The notes under the pieces: model-generated
The model's input: only the letters and a program-made list of their open reading frames with translations
Databases searched by the model: none
Told to the model about the DNA's origin: nothing
NCBI GenBank assembly: GCA_036493735.1
Contig: DASXPH010000142.1
Location: forward strand, 43,691-107,690
Source: AG2 sp036493735
GTDB lineage: Bacteria; Gemmatimonadota; Gemmatimonadetes; Gemmatimonadales; Gemmatimonadaceae
Length of the DNA stretch: 64,000 nucleotides
Direction: 5' to 3'
In this document: piece after piece, positions 24,607-30,816 of the stretch
How positions within the stretch are numbered: position 1 is the stretch's first letter
Layout: each line of letters begins with the position of its first letter
Position numbers and translations under genes: made by a program

Positions 24607-25400
24607 GCCTCGCGGCAGCGCTGCTGCTGTGTGGCGCCGCGGCGTGCAGCGTCTCCGAGGGCCGTGAGATCGCCATCGGGCGCGCGAACGCCGAACAGAT
24701 CGACGCCAAGATGCCGCTCGTCACCGACTCCGTCGTCACGGCATACGTGCAGGCCCTCGGGACTCGTCTCGCCAGCCGGACAAGCCGCGCCGAGCTTCCC
24801 TGGCGCTTCGCCGTCGTCGACACGAAGGAGGTCAATGCGTTCGCGCTCCCTGGCGGCTTCGTTTATGTGAATCGTGGGCTCATCGAGCACACCGAGCACA
24901 TGGACGAACTCGCGGGCGTGCTCGGGCACGAGATCGGACACGTCGTGCGGCGTCACTCGGTGCAGCAGCTCGAGCGTAGCGGCGGCAGTCGGCTTCTGAT
25001 CGCCTTCCTCTGCGGCCTAACGAGCATCTGCGACAGCCGCACGGCACGTGTCGCGATAGACCTGAGCGGCGCGGCGTGGCTGGCGCGGTACAGCCGCGCC
25101 GCGGAGGCCGAGGCCGACTCTGAAGCGGTGGCGAATACGGTGCGCGCCGGGATCAGCCCGGAGGGCGTTCCAGCCATGTTTCAAGCGTTGCTCTCGATGC
25201 GGCAGCGCGAGCCGGGGCTCGTCCAGACCTTTTTCGGCTCGCACCCGGTCGAGGAAGCTCGCATCGCGGAGACGCAGCAACTCGTCGATCGCGTCGATCC
25301 CGCAATTCGACAAGGGCTGGCTCGGGACGATGCGGAATTTCAGGCGATGAAAATAAGACTGGGGCGCGGGGCGCTGGACGCGGGGCGCGAGGAGCGATGA
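24576..25400 (+). CDS. M48 family metallopeptidase, lipoprotein
   Basis: Periplasmic zinc endopeptidase of the BepA/LoiP type, 274 residues. The lipoprotein signal ends in CGAAACS. Zinc motif GHEIGH has His118, Glu119 and His122, and the third ligand lies in AAEAEADSEA. The LPGGFVYVNRGL segment is typical. It starts at ATG 24576, with ATG 24555 possible; both lie inside the end of the preceding lipoprotein gene. BepA-type proteases care for outer-membrane proteins, so the three lipoproteins may be partners or clients. The last residues (RGALDAGREER) come from a GC-rich repeat. Confidence 0.92.
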   Translation: MELRTRQSALGLAAALLLCGAAACSVSEGREIAIGRANAEQIDAKMPLVTDSVVTAYVQALGTRLASRTSRAELPWRFAVVDTKEVNAFALPGGFVYVNRGLIEHTEHMDELAGVLGHEIGHVVRRHSVQQLERSGGSRLLIAFLCGLTSICDSRTARVAIDLSGAAWLARYSRAAEAEADSEAVANTVRAGISPEGVPAMFQALLSMRQREPGLVQTFFGSHPVEEARIAETQQLVDRVDPAIRQGLARDDAEFQAMKIRLGRGALDAGREER

Positions 25401-25443
25401 GCCGCGAGTAGTCAGCGCGTCCCACTTCTCGCACCCCGCGCCC
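25366..25443. repeat. Mirrored GGGGCGC-type arms across the ends of two convergent genes
   Basis: GGGGCGCGGGGCGC and GACGCGGGGCGCGAGG lie on the left; CTTCTCGCACCCCGCGCCCCGC lies on the right as its inverse. The arms supply the last codons of both the M48 gene (stop 25400) and the FNT gene (stop 25412). Confidence 0.75.
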
Positions 25444-26275
25444 CGCTTCGTGCTCTACTCACCTGTCCATGGTTCAGTAACGCGACCAGAACCACACCTC
25501 CGACGATGTTGCCGAGGATGGCCGGGATCTCGAAGCTGAAGATCATCTGCAACCACGGCGCGTCGCCCACGGCGGCGCGATAGAACGCCTCGACGGCGCC
25601 GGCGATCGAGTGCCGAAACCCGAAGGCGGCGATCGGTGCAGTCGCGAGCCACACGAGAATGATCTGCGCCGTAGTGTCACGCGTCGCGGCGATGAGCCAC
25701 GCCATCAAGGCGATGAGCCACCCCGCCCAGATGCCCTTGTAGAACACGAGCTGCGCGCCGCCTTCGGTCGAGACGCGCGAGGCGTCGAGTAGTGGGCCGA
25801 TCAGCTTGGGCTCGACCACCTGCGTGTGCGCGAGCACCTCGGCGAACAACAGCGCGCCAACGAGATTCAGTGGAAGCACAATTCCCCAGAGCCGCAGCAG
25901 CCGCCGAAGCGTTTCGCCGTCGCGCTTCTCCAGCAGTGGGATCACCGGCTCGAGGGTGTTCTCGGTGAAGAGCTGATGCCGCGCGTGAACGACGTAGACG
26001 AAGCCTAACGGGTACCCAATCGCTGTCGCGAGCCGGTGTAGCGGCTCGGGCACGAGCGACGTCAGGAATCCAACCGTCAGAAAGCTGAAGCCCAGAAGCA
26101 GTCCCGAAGCGAGCGCGGACCAGATGAGCTCCGCCGCCGGGCGGTCCAGCTCCTCCTCGGCCGCCTCGCTGACGTTCTCGTGAATCTCCTCCGCCGAGAA
26201 GCGCGTCCCGACTTGCGGACCGCTGTTCTCGGTCGCCGGCTGCGTGTCTCGCGGCTCTTCCTCCGTTCCCGCCAT
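25412..26275 (-). CDS. Formate/nitrite transporter family protein
   Basis: Channel-like anion transporter of the FNT family, closest in style to the YfdC-like branch. The 287-residue protein has a charged N-terminus (MAGTEEEPRDTQPATE) and six membrane spans, starting LIWSALASGLLLGFSFL. Visible family features are YPLGFVYVVHARHQLFTENT, GIWAGWLIALMAWL and FRHSIAGAVEAFY. ATG 26275. The Arg/Ser/Gly-rich tail (SRARSGARGARSGTR) is repeat-derived and probably dispensable. Substrate unknown. Confidence 0.9.
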   Translation of the reverse strand: MAGTEEEPRDTQPATENSGPQVGTRFSAEEIHENVSEAAEEELDRPAAELIWSALASGLLLGFSFLTVGFLTSLVPEPLHRLATAIGYPLGFVYVVHARHQLFTENTLEPVIPLLEKRDGETLRRLLRLWGIVLPLNLVGALLFAEVLAHTQVVEPKLIGPLLDASRVSTEGGAQLVFYKGIWAGWLIALMAWLIAATRDTTAQIILVWLATAPIAAFGFRHSIAGAVEAFYRAAVGDAPWLQMIFSFEIPAILGNIVGGVVLVALLNHGQVSRARSGARGARSGTR

Positions 26276-26329
26276 CGATCATCCCACTCGCATCGCTGGA
26301 GCCGGCGGCTGGTGAAAAAAACGTACCCG

Positions 26330-26902
26330 TCAGGCGTTAGGGAGCGCGGTTCGTCGCTCGGGAATCTGGGTCACTCCACCAGAGATGATGAAAGCCATCA
26401 CCTCGGCGCTCTCGGCAGCGAGCGGAGAGACCTGTGTCGCCGGCACGACGATGAGTTGGCCAGCGAAGCCGTAGGATTGCGGGACGTACACGGTGACGTG
26501 ATCGGCCAGGCCAATGAAGGAGAGCGACTCCTGGGTGAGAAAACCGAGCACGCGTATGCCGCTTTGCGGCATCGGTGCGACGAGGACGGGCTTGTCGAAG
26601 CGCCGCTTCTCGCCGACGAACGCGTTGAGGAGATCGCGCGTCGATCCGTAGAGCAGACGAACGAACGGCAACCGTTCGAGCGTCGCTTCGACCGCGGTGA
26701 GCAGTCCACGCGTAATGAGGTTCGACGCGAGGAAGCCGATGAGCGTAATCAGAACGATCGTGAGGACGAATCCGACGCCCGGCACGGGGAACCCGAGCCA
26801 GTTGTCGACGCTCGTGAAGATCGCGAGGCAAACGTAGATGGTCACCGCCAACGGCGCGACGACGATCACGCCGCGAAAGAAATAGTTGAGCAGACGGGAC
26901 AT
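26330..26902 (-). CDS. DUF502 membrane protein
   Basis: A 190-residue protein with the DUF502 layout: an N-terminal span (FFRGVIVVAPLAVTIYVCLA), a second span GVGFVLTIVLITLIGFLASN, then a soluble domain with LPFVRLLYGSTRDLLNAF, FDKPVLVAPMPQSGIRVLGF, VTVYVPQSYGFAGQLIVVPA and ISGGV. ATG 26902. The function of the family is unknown. It lies downstream of the same divergent region as the small gene at 27013. Confidence 0.92.
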   Translation of the reverse strand: MSRLLNYFFRGVIVVAPLAVTIYVCLAIFTSVDNWLGFPVPGVGFVLTIVLITLIGFLASNLITRGLLTAVEATLERLPFVRLLYGSTRDLLNAFVGEKRRFDKPVLVAPMPQSGIRVLGFLTQESLSFIGLADHVTVYVPQSYGFAGQLIVVPATQVSPLAAESAEVMAFIISGGVTQIPERRTALPNA

Positions 26903-27012
26903 TGCCGTGGAGTTGGATGTGGAGAGATAGGGCGCCGCTCGCGCCTGCTTTCAACATCAGCGTGGCCCTGCCTTTGCGCCATCGGGACGACTGTCACTAA
27001 CCGTCACGAGCC

Positions 27013-27204
27013 ATGGCAGACCGAGACTTGAAAGCTACGCCAGACCGCGACCGCAGCAGCGGCGAGTCGGTGAACGACGAGATCATTCCCGGGCGCCACG
27101 GAAGGCACGGCGGCAGCCTCGAGTCGGAGGGCTCACCGCAGGAGCCGACTCCCAAGTCGAACGAGCAGCCCAAGAACGACGGTGTCGACAAGAACAAGCA
27201 CTAA
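27013..27204 (+). CDS. Small hydrophilic protein, unknown
   Basis: A 63-residue highly charged peptide (MADRDLKATPDRDRSSGESV at the start, ending GVDKNKH) with no hydrophobic segment. The frame overlaps the UdgX start by 23 bases. Support is modest: ATG start, biased composition similar to the 84-residue protein at 11822, and position just upstream of udgX. It could be a chance ORF. Confidence 0.45.
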   Translation: MADRDLKATPDRDRSSGESVNDEIIPGRHGRHGGSLESEGSPQEPTPKSNEQPKNDGVDKNKH

Positions 27205-27877
27205 AGGCGCACCGCGCGCGCGCACCGCTCGCCCGGCGAAGAAAGTCGTCGCGACGGGTTCGGCGGCGGACTTCATTCCGCCGAATCCGACACTGCCCAA
27301 ACTGCGCGCGGCGGCGATGAATTGCCGCGGGTGTGTTCTCTGGACGCGCGGTACGCAAACGGTCTTCGGCGAGGGGCCAAAGACGGCGCGCGTGATACTC
27401 GTCGGCGAGCAGCCGGGTGACCAGGAGGATCGCGCCGGCCATCCCTTCGTCGGGCCGTCCGGCAAGCTGCTCGACCGCGCCCTCGAGGAGGCAGGCATCG
27501 ACCGTGGCGACGTGTATGTCACAAACGCGGTGAAGCACTTCAAGTGGGAGCGCGGCGAGAAGAGCGCGCGTCGCATCCACAAGAAGCCTAACGACGCCGA
27601 GGTCCGGGCGTGTCATCCCTGGCTCGCGGAGGAAATTCGGCTCGTCCGTCCGGAAGTCATCGTGTGCCTCGGCGCCACGGCGGCGCAGTCGATCATGGGC
27701 AAGAGTTTTCGCGTGACGAAGGAGCGCGGCCGCGCGGTGAAGGCCCCCGACGGAACGACCGTCATCGCGACGGTCCACCCCTCGTCGGTGCTGCGCGCGC
27801 CGGATCCGGCGGCGCGGGCCGAGGCGGAGCGCGAGTTTCTCGCCGACATGAAGAAGGTGGCGCGACGTCTCGTGTGA
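27182..27877 (+). CDS. UdgX-type uracil-DNA glycosylase
   Basis: Removes uracil from DNA and, in characterised UdgX, stays covalently bound to the abasic site through a His in the RRIH loop. The 231-residue protein has motif GEQPGDQED (residues ~75-83), the distinctive loop EKSARRIHKK (His133), and TVHPSSVLRA near the end. Four Cys placed like a 4Fe-4S site are Cys48, Cys51, Cys144 and Cys162. The loop is ARRIH rather than KRRIH. GTG 27182. The N-terminus is basic. It sits next to an AlkA-like glycosylase, which points to base-excision repair. Confidence 0.93.
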   Translation: MSTRTSTKGAPRARTARPAKKVVATGSAADFIPPNPTLPKLRAAAMNCRGCVLWTRGTQTVFGEGPKTARVILVGEQPGDQEDRAGHPFVGPSGKLLDRALEEAGIDRGDVYVTNAVKHFKWERGEKSARRIHKKPNDAEVRACHPWLAEEIRLVRPEVIVCLGATAAQSIMGKSFRVTKERGRAVKAPDGTTVIATVHPSSVLRAPDPAARAEAEREFLADMKKVARRLV

Positions 27878-27917
27878 ACGGCTAGCGCCTACTTGACCAT
27901 GCTCGCATCTTCGGGGA

Positions 27918-28661
27918 ATGCACGACGCCTCCATCACCCATCTGAAGCGTGTCGATCCGGTGCTTGCCGCCGTGATCGATCGCGTCGGCCCTTGCCGGCT
28001 CGAGCCGCGGAGCGAGGGCACGCACTTCGACGCACTCGTTAGGTCGATCGTCTACCAACAGCTATCGGGTAAGGCCGCGGGGACCATCCACGCCCGAGTG
28101 CGCGGGCTGTATGGCGACCGCCCTCCGACGCCTGCCGAGCTGCTCGCGACGTCCGACGAAACGCTCCGCGGGGCCGGGCTGTCACGGCAAAAACTCTCGT
28201 ATCTCAAGGATCTCGCCGAGAAGGTCGAATCTGGCGTCGTCCCGCTCGATGCCGACACGATCGATCACCTCGGCAACGATGAGATCATCGAGCGGCTCGT
28301 GAAGGTGAAAGGCATCGGCCGCTGGACGGTTCACATGTTCCTCATCTTCCGACTCGGCCGGCCCGACGTGCTGCCGGAGCTCGATCTCGGAATCCAGAAT
28401 GCGATTCGTCGGGCGTATCGTCTGCGGAAGCAGCCCGGCCCGAAGGACGTGCTGCGGATCGGGCAGAAGTGGGCGCCGCACGCGAGCGTCGCGAGCTGGT
28501 ATCTCTGGCGTTCGCTGGAAGACACGCGCAGTACGCAGGCTGCGCCGAAGTCGCGGAGGACACCCAAGGCAGCGCCAAAAGCGCGCAAGCGGCGGACGAG
28601 CCCAGCAGCCAAGCGCCCAGCACGTCGGTCGACCAGTGCTCGCGGACGTAAACGCGGTTGA
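27918..28661 (+). CDS. HhH-GPD DNA glycosylase (AlkA/MAG-like) with basic tail
   Basis: Excises alkylated purines. The 247-residue protein has FDALVRSIVYQQLSGKAA, the helix-hairpin-helix LVKVKGIGRWTVHMFLIF (residues ~127-144) and GRPDVLPELDLGIQNAI with the likely catalytic Asp156. The last ~45 residues are Lys/Arg/Ala/Pro-rich (APKARKRRTSPAAKRPARR), like a histone H1-type DNA-binding tail. ATG 27918. The 3' 320 bases overlap a convergent PAP2 gene. Confidence 0.92.
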   Translation: MHDASITHLKRVDPVLAAVIDRVGPCRLEPRSEGTHFDALVRSIVYQQLSGKAAGTIHARVRGLYGDRPPTPAELLATSDETLRGAGLSRQKLSYLKDLAEKVESGVVPLDADTIDHLGNDEIIERLVKVKGIGRWTVHMFLIFRLGRPDVLPELDLGIQNAIRRAYRLRKQPGPKDVLRIGQKWAPHASVASWYLWRSLEDTRSTQAAPKSRRTPKAAPKARKRRTSPAAKRPARRSTSARGRKRG

Positions 28662-29175
28662 CACCGATGGCGAGCGGCAGGCCGACCGCGAGCGCGAGCG
28701 CCTGACGGGACGTTAGTATCTGCTCATCGCGGAGGACGCGTGCCGCGACGATGGCGAGTGTCGTGAGTCCGGTAGTATGGCCGCTAGGGAACGTGCTTTC
28801 CGATTTTGGCTCGCGGCCGGGCGGGCGCGGTGGCCGGGGACGATGGAAGATCAGTCGCGCTGCGCGCACGACGAGCCAGCCACCGACGGCCGCGCCCGCG
28901 ATGGCCGGACCACCGCGTCGGCCGAGTCGCCGAGCGAGAGCGAGTGCCGCCGGGATGTAGCAGCCGGGAAGACCGAAGATCTCGAGCGGCCGTTGCGCCA
29001 GTTCGATGCGCCGATCGTAGTGGCGGCCTGCCCAGTCGTAGAGCGCCTGGTCCAGCGGCGTCGGCTCGTCGAGCGAAGCAACGGCGCAGAATGCACCGAG
29101 CGCCGCGAGAGAGGCGCGGAGGGGCGCTGGGGCGGGCCGCACGATCCGCGGAGCCGCTCGTCGAGAGGTCTGCAT
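28342..29175 (-). CDS. PAP2-family membrane phosphatase
   Basis: Membrane phosphatase with motifs RLIFHRPRPPRPPG (C1-like), STFPSGHTTGL (C2) and VNRVYVREHWSTDVLGAWLLG (C3). From ATG 29175 it is 277 residues; ATG 29226 would add 17. Family similarity ends about 28550 (LLALPWVSS). The remaining ~70 codons run antisense through the conserved core of the DNA glycosylase gene and look like low-complexity read-through to the first stop. It is divergent from the gene starting at 29216. Confidence 0.85.
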   Translation of the reverse strand: MQTSRRAAPRIVRPAPAPLRASLAALGAFCAVASLDEPTPLDQALYDWAGRHYDRRIELAQRPLEIFGLPGCYIPAALALARRLGRRGGPAIAGAAVGGWLVVRAARLIFHRPRPPRPPGREPKSESTFPSGHTTGLTTLAIVAARVLRDEQILTSRQALALAVGLPLAIGVNRVYVREHWSTDVLGAWLLGSSAACALLALPWVSSATSAQPAYCACLPANARDTSSRRSRAAPTSARSAARPSGRAASADDTPDESHSGFRDRAPAARRAGRVGR

Positions 29176-29215
29176 GCTCGCGCGGAGTTGCACGACGCGT
29201 GCTATTGTCCGTGTT

Positions 29216-30349
29216 ATGACCAGCATCGATCATGGCACGACCGCCTCGATTCCGACCGAGATCGGCGATCCAATCAACGCGCGCATTCTCGCCGTCTCCG
29301 AGGATCGCATCGCCGGCTTTCTCGTCGATCCGTTCGATGAAATAGCGCGCCTCGCGGATGTTCCCGTGGATATTGTGGTGGAGCGACTCCGCGCCATGCT
29401 TGCCGCGGGCACGATCCGCCGCATTCGACAGACGTTGATGGCGACGAATCTCGCGCCGGGCGCTCTCGTGGCGTGGAAGGTTCCCGTGGAGTCCCTCGAC
29501 GCCGCCTTTGATTTCCTGTGGCGCGAAGATCCCTTCTCGGGACACATCGTCATTCGCTCCACCGACAACTCGACGGCGGGCTCGGCCTATCGGTTGTGGA
29601 CGACGCTGAAGGTACCGCAGGGATTCACAATGAAAGCGCACTGCGATCTGCTCGCGGATCGCATCGGGGCGGAGATGTATCGCGCGATGCCTGCCAAGAA
29701 GCTCTTCGCGCTCGGCGTCGGCCATGTACGTCGAAAGGGGATGGAGCCCGGGTCCAAGAGCGATGAGCCGGGAACGGTCATCGACACGAACATCGTCGAC
29801 CTCTCGCATCGCGAATGGAGGGTGCTCGAGGCACTCAAGCGCGAGCTGACGGTGGATGAAGTGCGTGCCGACTTGTGGCACGAGCGCGCGCGCGAGGCCG
29901 GCGAGCGCTTCGAGGATTTCGTGCGCGTCGCGGGGGAGTTGAGCGCGCGGAAAGTGATCGGACGCTTCTCGACGTTCCTCGAGCACGTGAAGCCGTCGGC
30001 CGCGGGTACGCGCGTGACGCGGTACAACGCCCTCTTTCACTGGCGCGTGCCGGAAGGCCGCGAGATCGAAGCCGGTCGCGAGGCGGGGCGTCACCACATC
30101 CTGACGCACTGCTACTGGCGTGAGGGCGGGCCGGAATTCGCAAATGTGAACATCATGGCGGTTGCCCACGGCACCGACAAGGCGACAGTGCTCGCGCACA
30201 AGGCGGCAATCGACGAGCATCTCGCGAGCATCGGAATGCCGGTGTCGTACACGAACGTGTTCTGGGGTGGACGAAGCGAGATCAAGCCATCGGAGATTTC
30301 GCCGACAGCGTATGAGAAGTGGTGGGGGGAAATGACTGGTCGGTCGTGA
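29216..30349 (+). CDS. Two-module Lrp/AsnC-like protein, siroheme-decarboxylase (AhbA/B, NirDLGH) family
   Basis: A 377-residue cytoplasmic protein made of two copies of a helix-turn-helix plus AsnC-like module (about residues 1-190 and 195-377). The first module has VPVDIVVERLRAMLAAGTIR, and LMATNLAPGALVAWKVP. The second has SARKVIGRFSTFLEHVKPSA and HCYWREGGPEFANVNIMAV, which resembles the HCYxR...YNLFxM(I)H signature of AhbB/NirD siroheme decarboxylases. If enzymatic, it would remove acetate carboxylates from siroheme in an alternative heme or heme d1 route. No other heme gene is adjacent. A two-domain regulator is the alternative. Confidence 0.65.
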   Translation: MTSIDHGTTASIPTEIGDPINARILAVSEDRIAGFLVDPFDEIARLADVPVDIVVERLRAMLAAGTIRRIRQTLMATNLAPGALVAWKVPVESLDAAFDFLWREDPFSGHIVIRSTDNSTAGSAYRLWTTLKVPQGFTMKAHCDLLADRIGAEMYRAMPAKKLFALGVGHVRRKGMEPGSKSDEPGTVIDTNIVDLSHREWRVLEALKRELTVDEVRADLWHERAREAGERFEDFVRVAGELSARKVIGRFSTFLEHVKPSAAGTRVTRYNALFHWRVPEGREIEAGREAGRHHILTHCYWREGGPEFANVNIMAVAHGTDKATVLAHKAAIDEHLASIGMPVSYTNVFWGGRSEIKPSEISPTAYEKWWGEMTGRS

Positions 30350-30680
30350 GAAGAAGCGAGCCGAAGACTGCCAGCCAAGAAGGGCGAGCCGAAGGGGGCG
30401 AGTCGAAAGGGACGTTAGAAAGGCGGAGCAAGAACGGTGAGCTAAGAAGAGCGGAAGGGATTGCGTGAGGTCGATGCATTGCTCGCTAAACTGCCGCGCG
30501 GCATCCATCACTCTGAGAACTTCTTTGTCTGACATGCGCCGACTGCACATCGGCGCGACGCGGAAACCGGAACCATTCGAACGCGCCTGGCAGCGTTTTC
30601 GCGCCGTGCTCGGCCTCGCCGTTCTCGGCTCGCCGTCTTCGGTTCGCCGTTCTCGGCTCGCAGTTTTCCGCACCCCGCTC
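30350..30680. repeat. Mirrored 14-bp tandem-repeat arms flanking a gene fragment
   Basis: The left arm (about 30350-30450) is purine-rich with imperfect GCGAGCCGAAG units. The right arm (about 30603-30675) has tandem 14-base units GCCGTTCTCGGCTC, GCCGTCTTCGGTTC, GCCGTTCTCGGCTC, which are the inverse of the left units. Between them lie ~150 bp of normal-looking sequence including a possible gene fragment. The whole region accounts for most of the 467-bp gap before the PQQ dehydrogenase gene. Confidence 0.7.
30452..30535 (-). pseudogene. Possible fragment of a four-helix-bundle (23S intervening-sequence type) protein
   Basis: From ATG 30535 the minus strand reads MSDKEVLRVMDAARQF, then SEQCIDLTQSLP, before running into the repeat arm. 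This resembles the first helix of four-helix-bundle proteins of the S23/IVP family, where a V-x-x-A-x-x-L...LT-x-x-(F/L)P pattern is typical. Only ~28 residues remain. The match is short and by memory, so it is tentative. Confidence 0.35.
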
Positions 30681-30816
30681 GGCCGTTAAAGCATGGTGCG
30701 TCCATTCATCGTTCGAGGCAGGGATGGGAACGGTTCCTGCACGAGCCGAGCGAACGCTTCCGTTTTTCTCATTTCGTGAGCGTTTCTGTACGCTGGCGGA
30801 CGTTTCAGGAGACCGC

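Noticed and set aside
28784..30673. 629-codon minus-strand ORF
   Set aside because: It lies antisense to the well-supported two-module protein at 29216-30349 and across the repeat arms; its composition (Arg/His-rich) is typical of shadow frames in GC-rich DNA. Only the short MSDKEV segment was kept as a possible fragment.
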